A stretch of DNA of 64,000 bases from Lepisosteus oculatus (taxonomy: Eukaryota; Chordata; Actinopteri; Semionotiformes; Lepisosteidae): contig NC_090704.1 of NCBI RefSeq assembly GCF_040954835.1, positions 13,165,501 to 13,229,500 on the forward strand. The letters are read 5' to 3'. The notes under the pieces are model-generated. The model was not told the origin of the DNA. It worked only from the letters and a program-made list of their open reading frames with translations, and did no database searches. A program made the position numbers and the translations under genes. Of the stretch, positions 51,900-64,000 are shown piece after piece; position 1 is the first letter of the stretch; each line of letters starts with the position of its first letter.

Positions 51900-52830
51900 C
51901 AAATTAAAATAAAATAACCGAGCAGTGTTTATTGATCTGCATAAACCTTTTCAAACTGTTAGCATACTCAAATCTTTGAGATTTATTCTTTACCCAACAC
52001 TATCTTGGCAGCTGAACCCAAGCTGTTAAAATAAGCAGATATGTGATGTGGCATACCACATGGATGGTATCATCCGCCCTCTCCTTTTTCAAATGTTCTA
52101 GCAGATGTGCATTTTCATTGTCTTCTCTCTATGCAAGTGATATTGTGATTTATACCTCACCTTCTTCCATGCACATACAGTAATAATAGGTTTATCACTG
52201 ATTTCAGTTGAACTGAATATGGGTTAAACCCAAAACACGTTTCCCTAAGCAACACATACAAATTAAACATATGTGTTTTAGACCTCCTTATGAACCTTTC
52301 AGAACCCCATTAATTATTAACTACAAACCAAATACTGTAGGGATTTCATTTAAATATCTTGGTGTCACTCTTAATTCTAGAAACTCAGCACAACTCTTTC
52401 CTTTCTGGTGTATCTCTTAGTCCTTAGTTTAGATTAATAGATAAAATAAAAATACAAGCCTGTGCTACAAAATGGCAATTCCAAATTTTAACACCATCCA
52501 TCATCCATCTTTCTGAGTACTATTGATTTATCTTGTTACATATTCTGTCATTCTGTCCTCCAGTCTTATCACTAACTCCAGTCCAGTCCAGTCACTAACA
52601 TAAAAAAAAATAGCCCCATTCAATTGAGATAAAAAATCATCTACCAGTATTCCTGTGCAGGAATTTAAGTTTTATTATTTATCCTATAATGTTAGCATAT
52701 TATTTTCTTCTCTACCTTATTGTCTGCTTGTTTTACATGTTTGCATATAACACCACCTTGGATTGTTTGTCACTGAGGTCTTTTTGTTATATATTAATTT
52801 GCCTGTGATGTATAACTCACTCTTCCTGTC
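51900..52830 (+). pseudogene. decayed LINE reverse transcriptase
   Basis: Three RT motifs appear in the right order on the + strand in different frames: AVFIDLHKPFQTVSILKSL (motif A, usually D..KAFD), then LYASDIVIYTSPSS (motif C, YADD now YASD), then FKYLGVTLNS (motif E). GLNPKHV lies just before the last. Stops and frameshifts separate them. The LINE clade is not decided. Confidence 0.65.
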
Positions 52831-53275
52831 TAAATTATTTTTTTAAAGTGCGTAACAATTTGCTTCAGATTGATTAAAAACTGAACAAAAATGTACTCGC
52901 TAACCTTCCCTTGTATTGCAAAAGCAAGATGTGAGTCCACTCAAGCCTAAGCTTTCGCAATGTTTTGATTTCAAGTGAAGTGAACTATTAGATAACTGTT
53001 GCGGAAGCTACTAGATTAAAGCACATGCCTTGTCGAAATCCATTCTGTGCTCATAATTACTGTTTCATCAGCACCTGTGGTAATCAATGTCAACCGTCAA
53101 TATATCTGCCTTCAGTGTAGGAGACATCTAAGCATCAAATCAACACACTTTTATTTCCAGTGTTTTATTTGTGTTCCACACTTTGAAAAACAACAATCAA
53201 TCTTTGCTGCACCCTGTAAATAAGACCGATCTTAAGGGCATCTTAATTATTCTTAATAATTGCATTTGTAGACCA

Positions 53276-53420
53276 ATTTCCATTCTAAAGGATCCCGGAG
53301 AGCTTTACATATAGGAAGGGACCTACCACATCTACCACTGAAGAGCATCATTCAGCTCAGACTTACAGAGCAGCCATTCAATGTCAGCAGCCCGGGTACC
53401 TATCAGACCAGGAAGAGGGG
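53276..53420 (-). repeat. fragment of the 5S-SINE tail module
   Basis: Reads AAAGGATCCCGGAGAGCTTT and AGGAAGGGACCTACCACATC, matching the left end of the SINE at 42775. Confidence 0.5.
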
Positions 53421-53649
53421 TAGGAAATTGCTTCATCCGTTTAATTAATGGTAATGAACATCTTCTGCTTCTGTTATGTCTACAAGTTCTTCATCTCTTA
53501 GTGAAGTTCAGGTTCAAGTTTATTGTCATTACACTCATATGCATGGTATATGGTATAACGAAATGCTATTTAGCTAGCTCTCAGACATAAGCAGTACAAA
53601 GAGAAAAATAAAACAACAACAACAATACAATTGTGTAGCAAAAGAAAGA

Positions 53650-53785
53650 CAGAGACAACAGGCAGTGTGCAAAAAACAACAACAGATGATGCGCAAAAAA
53701 ACAACAACAGGCAATGTGCAAAAAACAACAACAGGCAATGTGCAAAACAACAAAAAGGTAATAGGTTATGTGCAAAAATATGCAT
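53650..53785 (+). repeat. minisatellite in LINE 3' UTR
   Basis: Four to five copies of a unit of about 25 bp, AGGCAATGTGCAAAAAACAA plus CAAC. A weaker version (CAATGTGCAA, CAATGTACAA) sits in the equivalent place of the LINE at 38059, so it belongs to the LINE family. Confidence 0.8.
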
Positions 53786-53936
53786 CAACAGTATAAAATA
53801 AAGGGATAGAAATAATGGGGAGTGAGCTTTTGACATGTATGGTAGAGGTAGATTTTCAATGTGTGTTTGGGTTTTTGGTAAGAAAGAAAGAAAGGAAGAA
53901 GGCACTGTGAGGTTCAGATCATAGGTGAGAGGTGAG

Positions 53937-53961
53937 GTGAGAGTGAGAGTGAGAGTGAGAG
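53937..53961 (+). repeat. short (GTGAGA)n repeat
   Basis: About four units of GAGAGT/GTGAGA inside the LINE 3' end. Confidence 0.8.
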
Positions 53962-55894
53962 GCTGGGAATTTAACAGTTTGATAGTGCGGGGGTAAAAAC
54001 TGTCTCTGAGTCTGGTAGTCCGGGCCCGAATGCTCCGGTACCGTTTTCCAGATAGTAGCAGATCATAAAGTCTGTAGCTGGGGTGTGTGGGGTCTTTGAT
54101 TAGAGCTTTCCTCAAGCACCGTCTGTCATAAATGTCTTGTATAGATGGGAGGGTAACCCCAGTGATGGACTGGGCAGTTTTCACCACCCACTGTAGGGCT
54201 TTGCGGCCAGCAGCACTGCAGTTGCCATACCACACTGTGATGCAGCCTGTCAGTGTGCTTTCTGCAGTGCATCTGTAAAAGTTAGTAAGGATTTGGGGAC
54301 ATATCTTAGCCTTCTTCAAGTCTTAGGAAGTACAGGCGCTGTTGCACTTTGTTGATCAGACAGGTGGTGTTGAGAGACCATGTGAGGTCCTCGGTGATAT
54401 GGATACCAAGGAATTTAAAGTTACTGACCCTTTCCACTTCAGTCCCATTGATGTGGATAGGGGCATGTTTGGTTTGCAGTTTCCTGAAATCAACGATCAG
54501 CTCCTTGGTTTTGCTGACGTTGAGGGTGAGGTTGTTGTGATCACACCATGTTGTAAGGAGATTGACCTTCTCCCTGTAGGCCCTCTCATCATTGTCTGTG
54601 ATCAGACCTACAACTGTGGTGTTATTGGCAAACTTGATGATGGAGTTGGTGTTGTGTTTGGCCTTACAGTCGTGGGTATAGAGGGAGTAGAGCAATGGAC
54701 TAAGCACACGCCCTGGGGGACCCCAGTATTCAGAGTTAGTGTGCCGGAGGTGTGGTTTCCAAGCCTGACATCCTGAGGTCTGCCTGTCAGAAAATCCCAA
54801 ATCCAGTTGCAGAGGGTGGTGTTGAGACCCAGTGCACTGAGCTGAAGTCAATGAATAGTAGTCTTGTGTATGTGTTCTTTTTGTCCAGATGGGAAAGTGC
54901 CGTGTGTGTGGCAATGGAGATTGCGTCATCTGTGGATCTGTTGGACCAGTAGGCAAACTGGCACGGGTCCACTGTGTTTGGGATGGTGTCCTTAATGTGC
55001 TTCATGACCAGCCTCTCGAAGCATTTCATGATGACAGGTGTTAGTGCCACTGGTCGGTAGTCATTAAGACATGTCACTGTGGTTTTCCTTGGTATTGGGA
55101 TGATGGTGGTTGTCTTGAAGCAGGTGGGGACTACGGCTTGGGCCAGAGACATGTTGAAAATGTCTGTGAATACACCCAAAAGTTGATTGGCGCAGGCTCT
55201 GAGGACACGACTGGGTATGCCGTCGGGTCCTGCAGCCTTGCATGTGTTCACTTTTAGCAGAGATCTCCTCACCTCGTCTGCAGACAGTGAGAGCAGCTGG
55301 TCAGCTTCGGAGGGTGCAGTTCTGATGACTGGTTCTGTGTTGTTGGCTTCAAACCGAGCATAGAAGGTGTTGAGCTCGTTAGGCATGGAGGCATCATGGG
55401 CAGGTGCACAGATGTTCTTCCTCTTGTAGTCTGTGAGGGCCTGTATACCTTGCCACATGCGCCTTGGGTCATTAGTGGTGAAGTGTTCCTCTAATTCCTG
55501 TTTGAGCTTGTTTTTTGCATGTTTAATACCATTGTTAAGATTGATCCTGGCTGACCTTAGTTCTGATTTATTGCCGATTTGAATGCTGCATCCCTTGCTT
55601 TGATTAGGTTGCGAACCTCACTGTTTATCCATGGTTTCTGGTTAGGAAAGGTTCTTATTTCTTTTGTGAGTGTGACATCGTCAGCACATTTCCTGATGTA
55701 GCTAGTGACTGACGATGCATATTCCTGTATGTCGGTGTATGATCCCTGTGTGGCTGCCTCTTTAAACACATTCCAGTCAGTGCATTCAAGTGAACTTTTG
55801 GATGTTGAGAATGTACTGAATTGAGAACAACAAGATGACCTTTTCTTGATCTCACTGGTTGCTGCTCAGTAGGGGATGTTTTGGTCAAGTGAGC

Positions 55895-57595
55895 ATATTC
55901 AGCTAGCTGTATATCCCAAGCACTGAGAACACCAAGGTCATTTTAACATACAGTACCAAGTCCCTGTGCAGCCAACAGTAATAACCTGCTTCAGGAAAGC
56001 TTCCTCTTCACTGCACAATACAGTTCAAACACCAAAAGATGCTTTTTTGAAACATGGATAATGCATATACATGAACCTCCTTTACAAATTTATCGGAAAC
56101 TGATTTTATCAAGATTGCAACTAAATTTCTCACAGTTAATTTTCCAAATTGCACTCCATTCATGTTCCTGATATTTTTTTACAAAAAAATGATGACATGG
56201 TTGACTTTTTTATTTGTTATTTCATTTGCAGAGAAATATTGTTATAAGCAAAGCATATTTTAACAGCTACTTATCTGCTTGGTCATATTGATATGAAATT
56301 CATGCACAGACGTTCAGACTTTCTTAGTGTGAGACCACAGTTTGGATGTTCTCTTTCTGTTTGTTGGACGTGCCTGGACTTAGATGGACCTGTGCAAGGC
56401 TTTGCAGTAATCAGCTGAAGTCTGATTTTAGCTGTTTTATGATGTCATTGAATATTGATCTTTCTCTTGTTTACATAGTGACATTGTCTGTTGTAAATTA
56501 AGTCAAACTCTATAAATCTGCTCTAATAAGGAAATAGGACATTGTATATAGTGTTTGCTCTTGTTCAAAAGTAATTGAGTAATTGAGCTGTTACTCTATT
56601 TGTTAAGCTTGCAACACACATTTCAGCATTCAGCTTTTCAGCAGGTTTGATAAATGAAACATGTTTCACTTTCAGACCAAAAATGTAAGAAATTATTTCC
56701 AAAATATGCCATCTATATTCTCATTCTAAAAAACTAGCATTCTTCAGAATTCCACAATTATTACTTTTTGTATTGTTTGAAGGCATTTCATGTTGATTGT
56801 ACATGATCTTTGTAAAGATCAAACCTTATTTTATAATAAGAATCTTCATTAGATACAATATTAAACAAAAAACTAATTATCAGTGAGTTGGGATTGTAAA
56901 AGGCTCTGCAAAGTAATATTCTATTTTAATTTACTCATCTTACTGGCATGCTCTGAATGGAGCTTTAAAAAAAAACAGTAGTGGCCCATAGCCACCATTT
57001 TTGTCTTTTATTACATTTACAGATATGTCCTTAGGGTATCTGCAAGAACAAATTTGCCAGAATAAAAAAATATAACCTTTGGATTTAAATACAAAAAACT
57101 GTTTTTTGAAGGCTGTGTGACATAATAGGATTTTAACAGTATTATTCAGATAAAACCTCAGCTGGTAAAGGAAACATTAATAGAGAAAGAAATTTAGAAC
57201 ATCTTTAAAGAATAATCACAGCCCTTTTGAAATTAATGCAATTTTAACTCTAGGTGTAAATTCTCTGTCCCTTACAAGACCAAGGAACAGATGGAGTGAC
57301 AGTGTTAAGGACACAAAACAGCAAACCCGAGCAGAGCAATTAATACAAGCAATGTGAATTGACATCAGATACTATTAATGCACACATACAGTACTGTACT
57401 AGGCAGGCAGATACAGGAAACACCAAAATGCAATCAGTAAGCAAATACAAGTGCAACTATTTTTACATTAATAATTCAGCATCCCATTTCCCCACAGTGC
57501 TTAGTAACTGAGCCAATGCAATTAGTACTCCTTCAAATCCATGATCTCTTTGACTGTCTGTTAGTCCCTGCACATCCAAATTCATATTATTGTCA
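55895..57595. other. AT-rich intergenic DNA, nothing recognised
   Basis: No recognisable gene, RNA or repeat family. Confidence 0.55.
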
Positions 57596-57598
57596 AGC

Positions 57599-58131
57599 TG
57601 TCATGCTCATAAACCCCTCCTCTTAAGGACGCTCCAGCCCTTCCTAGTTTTGTACTTATCTCCTGCACCTGCCGCCTGTTCCTGCCCCCTGTCCTATAAA
57701 AGCCAGACGCTCCTGCCAATCTGGGCTCAGCTTTGGAAGATGGACGCCCGAAAGCCCGCCTACCCATGAGTCCAGGAGCGACTCAATGACATCTGCTTCA
57801 CAACGGCGTCCTGACCATCTGGGTCCGGGACTGGAGTGTTTGGTCCCGTTACCCCCTTTTATTGTCCGACCTTTTGCCGGATCCCACTCCGGCTTTTAAA
57901 TCTGTCTGTGTCTGGATGGATCTCCCGGTTTTGGACATTGTATCATTCTTGGATTTGCTACGGACTCCCTTGGACTTGTTGGCCTTGAACACACCCCCCT
58001 GAACACCAGCGCACCTTGGATATGCCCCCTGTTTTCCTTCCAGCCCCTTTGCATGCTTTTTCCCTGTGTTTTCCTTACTCCTCTCGGGATTGTGCTGTCT
58101 GCATAGGGTCCTGGAAGAACACTTCATGACA
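57599..58131 (+). mobile_element. solo-LTR candidate with TATA box
   Basis: Starts TGTCATGCTCAT and ends CTTCATGACA, 533 bp of GC-rich sequence in AT-rich flanks. A TATAAAA box lies at 57695-57701, followed by a region that could be U3/R/U5. No internal retroviral coding sequence flanks it. Target duplication is not clear. Confidence 0.65.
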
Positions 58132-58134
58132 TAA

Positions 58135-60140
58135 GTACCATATTCAGACAGCTTGGCCAACTACAGATTCCTACAGTTTAGAAAACAGATTCCCAGACAG
58201 ATTTATTTCTTATCTAGGTTCAAAATACTGCCACGCAGGAATATTAAAAACATTTTTTTTTACCATTACATATTTGTATTCAATGTATAAATGTGGATCC
58301 AATGGGAACAATATTATGGAATATATTATTAATTCATACATTAACATTCTGAATTGCAATTAAAGTATAGAAATATTACACAATCCCCAAAAATCATATC
58401 ATTGATATTTTTTGTTTCTCAAGATATTTCAATATCATTTCTATTGCCCTAAAACTGCATCTTCTAGGACTAAAGATACAAATTCTCCCTTAATTCATTT
58501 CTATGTGATCTGTTCTGCAGTGGGCCATAATCTTACTAAGAATTACCAATGCAAGCATCATTCATATAGGCATTGAACATTAGTGATGGATGGAGTGAGT
58601 CCCCACCTGTATCCGCAGCTCTTTGAGGTCCAAACACAAGCACTGCAACCCCTACTCTGAGATCAGCTATCTCTTCTGTAATCTTTTTCTACCAGTTACT
58701 AACATAAATCCATGTTCAAGTTTATTAAACAATATTTATTGAACTATGACATTTGTCTGCAACTTCATTTTTTGCACTTGAACAAGGTTGCAAAGTAACA
58801 ATTTCCTTTGGTCTGCTTTTAAAAGAATTTCATTGTAAATGAATAATTCTATATCCTTTTCTTTAGAAACAGTAAAAGCAGGGTAAAAATATACCCTTTA
58901 GCCAATGTACATATTGCCCATACTCACACACAATGGATTACAGCTGGATCAAGATCTGTGAAACAAAGTTCAGCTTTTTTTGAGATCTCCAGATAAACCG
59001 GCCATTGGTATAATGTGTAGGAGATGAGAGACACTTTGTCTCAAGGTTAAGCAGATTTTATTTTATTACAGAATTTTCTGGATGATGGTGATACCCCAAA
59101 TTAAAACATGCACGTGTGACACCGAGGAGTATTTTCATGTATATTTATTTTTTTGTCGAACAAAATCTATGCAACTTCAGTGACATCTTGTGGCTCAAGA
59201 AAATATCACTGTATACAGTAATTGTTTTGTTTGTTTGAGAATTTACACCTGTTCCTGTTATGATCTTATTCAACATTAAAATACATATTTATCTGTGGAA
59301 ATATTAAAAAATTATTGAGGCTTCCAAATCATGAGATCTGAAACTTCTGTTCCATATTATTAAAGGAAATCTTCAGGAGCGCCACTTCTAAAAGAAGAAA
59401 AACATCTGCATCAAAGAAGAACAAGGAGTTATATATACTGTACTTCACCTTTCAAGTTATAATTTTTTCCTTTTCATTTTCCTCAATGTGTTTTTCTGAA
59501 ATATATGCTAAGATTTAATCTTAGATGAATTTGTTTAATTTAATTAGTTAAATTAGTACAATTAGTGAATATTTTGTATTGCTATTAGTTTTTGTTGTTT
59601 TATGTTAGCTATAAGATCATAACATAATTTCTGTTCTTAAAATACTCTAGGTAGTTTAATTAAATTTCCATTTCTTTTTTGTTTTCAGCACTGTACATTT
59701 CTCTTCTTTTCTCAAAAGAAGCTCCTAAAAATCCTATTGCAAAACAGCAGGGCTAGCATGTTCCACAACATGAAAGCAACAATTCCGCTGTCTCTTTGAA
59801 TGTCTAGAATCCAGGTATTTGTTGCTAGGAGACCTGCTTTATTCTTGCTTTATTCTGCATAAGACTGTGGGTTGAAAAGCCTGCAGCATGCTGACAAGAC
59901 AGCTGTGATGGTGTATCAGAACAGAACTGATGGTGCATCACGCATATATAGTAATAGATTTATATATATATAGTTTTGTCTTTTATCTTGCATGCTTATT
60001 GTATCAGTATGGTTTTCAGGAAACTCATAATCCACTTTTCACATTACAGTATGTAGGGGAGTAATTGTGTACATCAAACATATTCTGAAACATTAAAAAG
60101 TTTGTATTTTAAGAAACAAATGGTTTATTATCTCAAAAAC
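58135..60140. other. AT-rich intergenic DNA, nothing recognised
   Basis: No recognisable coding exon, RNA or repeat family. Confidence 0.55.
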
Positions 60141-60147
60141 GACCTTA

Positions 60148-60204
<57 letters not shown>
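60148..60204 (+). repeat. (ATT)n microsatellite
   Basis: About 57 bp of ATT units without an adjoining SINE that I could identify. Confidence 0.95.
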
Positions 60205-60429
60205 CATTTTTATGCTACAATACTTAATGTTCTATTATACAAAATATATTTGAGATTCAGTTACGTATATGCTTATGTAAAGCAGGACACAACCTGGACA
60301 CGATATACAGTTGCCATGAATGCCTACTTCCATTGTTTAGAGCAAATTAAAAAAATCTTGCAATTCACTGTATCTTATTAACAGAAATACATGTTGATCT
60401 GTCTATAGTGATTATCGTATCACTTTTGC

Positions 60430-60605
60430 ATTAAGGAACAAGTAATAGGTTTATTCCGTGCCGTGAAGCATTCTTCAGGCGAAACGTTGTTTTTCCTCTT
60501 CTCTTTTCAGCATGGAATAAACCTATTACTTCTTTCTTTGCAGACTACGCACGCTGACGCAGCTACCCACCTGTCTGGAAAAGCAAGTGGTTCCTGTCAC
60601 ACGTC
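60430..60605 (+). mobile_element. Penelope-like element terminal segment
   Basis: Contains CTTCAGGCGAAACGTTGTTT and TTTTCAGCATGGAATAAACC, characteristic of the terminal region of Poseidon/Neptune-type Penelope-like elements in fishes. Two arms of 17 bp, AGTAATAGGTTTATTCC (60441-60457) and its exact reverse complement (60514-60530), frame a hammerhead-like core. The rest of the element is absent. Confidence 0.65.
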
Positions 60606-60609
60606 ATTC

Positions 60610-63600
60610 GTTTTGAGGTGTTGTATAGATAGCACTGACGCCCTCTTCTGGATACTTTAAACACTGCACTTATCTCAAAGAAAGGATGATGAATAAACAG
60701 ATCAGTATAGATATCTTGATTCATTTTCAGTGATACTTCATATTGCAATCATGATAAAGATTAGCTTGGAGGTGTGGACTTTACAGACCATCTTGGTCTT
60801 CTGAATTGGACATCTTGGATGATCAAGAGAACTAAAAACGAAATGTCAAATTCTAATAAGTTGGGTAACTCCAGAGATCTCCAGGCTTGATTCTTCCAGA
60901 GAATGAAGAAGACTTCAGGAGCTGAGTTTTCTTTTTTTATGTTTGATGTACAAAACACTAAGCTCATGTTTCTTTTATTTTTGGGAGCAGACTTTTCTGT
61001 TTTTGTGTACTATACTTGTAATTTGTAAACATATAAAAACGATATGGACAATGTAAGACACTGAGAACATGTACTGTGCAGTATGGTCCTGAAACAGTCT
61101 TTAGGGAATCAGGCACTACAAACAAAGGACTATACATGAACTATTAAGAGAAATAAAGCTAAAATATTTTGAAAAACTTCTCTAGTATGGAAAATAAATA
61201 TTTTGTTCTGATTTTGCTTCCTAGAGAGAATTGCTCTCTTTTCGAGGTATTAAGGTACAAGTAATCCACAAGTAACAGGTTGTCAATGGGTTTAAAACAT
61301 TAAGTAGCAACACCAAAATTAGCTTTGATTTATTATGTTATTTCACCAATGGAAACCTCACACTTTACAGTAGATATAATCTTAGGTGACACAAAAAGGA
61401 TGATAATTCTACATATTCACAAACACTCATACACAATCCAGATGGTAAAAAAGTAACATTAACATGAGAATCAACTAGATGTTTAGGACAGATGTTTGAT
61501 GTAGGCCTAAAGTTGGAAAACCTTCCAGGACATTTATCATTATTAATTCGAGTGAAAGCATGATGTGGTAAAAGGCTGTCAACTAGAAATTAGACTTAAT
61601 ACCATAGGTATTATAAAAACATGTTTATGTGAATCATTCATAATGTCTCTTCTTAGAAAATGATATGCTGGAGCACATCCTCATATACGTAACAGAGAGC
61701 GGCACTTTCACTGTGCTGCTTTGTTTTGTTAACCACCATTCTAATGATGGCATTGCAAATAACAGCTGTGTAGGTTGTTGCAGTTATGATTAATTGCAGT
61801 GCATTATGCCAAGCATAGACTAACGTCATAAACCCAAGTCATGGAGAAGGATCACAGCAGCTTTATTAAAAAACAAATGTGCAGTACCAATGATAAAAAT
61901 CAGCCATCCAGTTATCTGGCTTTCAACTACTTTCACGTTAAATTAAAACAGTTATCAGTGCCAGTGCTTTTTATGTAAAAAGCACTGTGTTTAGAAAGTA
62001 AAAAGGCAATGTAATACTTACCAGCTGATTGTACATACATGTAAGATATCATCAGCATTTCTCAAAAAACGTTGTAACATGAGTGACTCATTACGGAGAA
62101 TTACATTCAAAATATATGAATGCAAATTAACTTTTAAGAGAATGTCAGAGAATGTAAATTAGTTCCTTCCTTGAGGCAGCATTATTCTTGCAGCTGGTTG
62201 ACTGCTAATTAAAATTAAAGTTATACTATCTTTTGATCGTATTGGATCAGGCATTCTTATTTTAGCAGTTTTCTGTGTTCATTGTGGGACAGTAGTGAGG
62301 CTGAACATTATCAGTAAGAGCTGTGTTATCTGTTCTCTGATTGGCACTAAAGTGCCACAACTTGCTTTCCAGATTGCAGAAACAAAAATGCCTTGGCTAT
62401 GAACATTTTTAAGAAGATTTATCACAGCGTGACAGCAGCAGATGGTCAGGTTGGATAACAATTGTCTTTTATGAATTGGAGGGCACAGCATGGAAATTAA
62501 AAGTAAGATTACAGATGTTTTCCATGAATGAGAAGAGATGGATGATAATGTGGACAGAAAATGGGTTGGGGTAATTTAACTGTTGAAATATTACCAATTA
62601 TATATTTTTAAATATTACTAACCCTAACTGGAACAACTAAATACAGATTTTTGCACATTTCAAAAATGCTCAATATCATTACTTTTGGAGAGGAAGGATC
62701 CATTGCTCACTAAGACATTTTTCAATATGTTTTCAACCTTCTGTAACAGCTCACTGGTATAGAAATACAGTAGCTTACTTACAGAAAATAGTAGTCGGTG
62801 TTTACCGCTTTTTGGTATATGGATATGCTATATTAAACTCATGGTATACATACAGTATCAATTGTGTTGTTCCCTGTATAAGCAATTAACTAGAATAAGC
62901 ACTTACAGGTTTACAAGTTGTCGAGTTAACATGATTCCTTTGAAAACAATCAGATTAATGTGATATGTTTGGATACCCTTGAGAGAGAAATACTGTAGTT
63001 CTCCTTTGGACAAGAAAGATATTAGATATTAAAAGATAAAGATATTGATGGGGAAGACCAACTAAGAATTACTGCAATAATAAACATAACTATCAAAGAC
63101 AATCAAACACATAAACCTTTTTCATGTTTTATTTTCTTGTAGCATTATGTTTACTCATAGTGATTGTGGTGCTACAGTATGTACTGTACACTTTATAGCA
63201 ATATGCTAATTGTTGTGTACAACAAACCAATTGAAGTGAAGATTCAAGAGTGATTACTCTGGCAGAAGAGTCTAGCCAGTACAGAACTACCATGGATGAA
63301 TTGAGGGCTATATGACTGCATAATGTTAAAGTGATGATGATGCTTTATATTTATTATTAATACTGAATGACTATTTTCCTTCAGGAAATTCTTGATAATG
63401 TGACAAGTCTCCCAAAAGTGCATCTTAATAAATGTGACTCTTAATTAATAGAATTTTTTTCTGTGAGTCACTTCAACTGGATATAAAAATAGAAATACCA
63501 AGCCCGCAAACAATAAACCCTATCCAAGTACAGTATATAGCACCTGTGACCTGAATTACATTTCTGCCTTAAGCTCCTCAAGACAAGAAATGAATTAGAG

Positions 63601-64000
63601 CTGCACAAATTTTCATTCATCTCACATCAATAGATGTATTTCATGTTACCAACATGGCATGCTTACAGATCTGAACTTTGAAAAGCCTTAAAAAAGAAAA
63701 GATAACTATCACAATATTGTTTATGTTTGTTAGTTCTTTTTTTACCTGTGTAATTGACTCTTGTTTTCTTGAGAGCTTCATAGAGGAAGCATTGTCACTG
63801 TACTGTATCTCCTTATTCTTTACTCTTTTTATTATTTAGTGTGCCACTACCTACAAAGGGACAGGTGGGTAATAAATATGAATATTTTTACAAGTACAAG
63901 ATTTGAGATTACTCAGAATGTACTGTGTCATAAAAAATAGTTTTCCATATATTGTATGCTTTGTATCTGCCCGTAAAAACTCTTCAGTAAACGTCTTAGT
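60610..64000. other. AT-rich intergenic DNA to the window end
   Basis: Only short ORFs; no recognisable exon, RNA gene or repeat family. Confidence 0.5.

Larger units (their letters stand above)
53516..55890 (-). pseudogene. L2/CR1-like LINE, RT region, inactivated
   Basis: A retrotransposon reverse transcriptase split over several frames on the - strand: KEIRTFPNQKPWINSEVRNL (55.7 kb), KAAGPDGIPSRVLRA and [19 protein letters not shown] (55.1-55.3 kb), PCQFAYWSNRSTDDAI, then [58 protein letters not shown] and LSGKRYRSIR, with a long 3' UTR to about 53516. The catalytic FADD is FANN (54621-54626), so the enzyme would be dead even without the frameshifts. No endonuclease domain is seen upstream; the element appears 5'-truncated near 55890. 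Its 3' end shares TTGAACTT.ATTG-type terminal sequence with the LINE at 38059. Confidence 0.88.

Noticed and set aside
53650..53785. CRISPR-like spaced repeats
   Set aside because: Units are directly adjacent minisatellite copies without unique spacers, inside a LINE 3' UTR of a eukaryote.
54342..54776. 144-codon + strand ORF
   Set aside because: Antisense to the LINE RT at 53516-55890.

Overview
The window is AT-rich vertebrate chromosomal DNA, most likely from a ray-finned fish. This rests on spliced vertebrate RGS genes together with fish-type repeats: 5S-rRNA-headed and tRNA-headed SINEs, L2/CR1-like LINEs, Penelope-like and Tc1 elements, and LTRs with TGTCA termini. A non-teleost fish such as a gar or bowfin is a guess from the repeat repertoire only. 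Nothing bacterial is present.

Left part (1-25.6 kb): two paralogous R4-family regulators of G-protein signalling lie tail to tail. rgs5 runs on the + strand. Exons 2-5 are present (349-7543) and exon 1 lies outside the window. rgs4 runs on the - strand and is complete, with five coding exons between 25359 and 21159. Both have the same intron phases, the same 62-bp and 167-bp exons and a full RGS domain with its G-alpha contact residues. Both act as GTPase-activating proteins that end Gi/Gq signalling. rgs4 has a TATA box about 120 bp before its ATG. The roughly 12 kb between the 3' ends holds SINEs, a decayed LTR, a Penelope-like RT fragment and an unexplained GC-richer block.

Right part (25.6-64 kb): no further host gene is recognisable. 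It is a repeat landscape with an intact but substituted histone H4 ORF flanked by 25-bp inverted repeats; a locally duplicated LINE fragment inside a tandem duplication; a compound LTR-internal-LTR-internal-LTR element whose first LTR is split by a 5'-truncated LINE with a target-site duplication; a longer dead L2-like LINE with a mutated RT active site; a decayed LINE RT; a truncated U2 snRNA copy; two solo-LTR candidates; and the 3' part of a Penelope-like element with a long inverted repeat and a hammerhead-like core.

The genes that can be read with confidence are rgs5 and rgs4. The more unusual material is in the mobile elements: SINE modules shared between families, the tandem compact LTR element, the H4 inverted-repeat unit and the Penelope-associated fold. 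I found no convincing novel multi-gene system.
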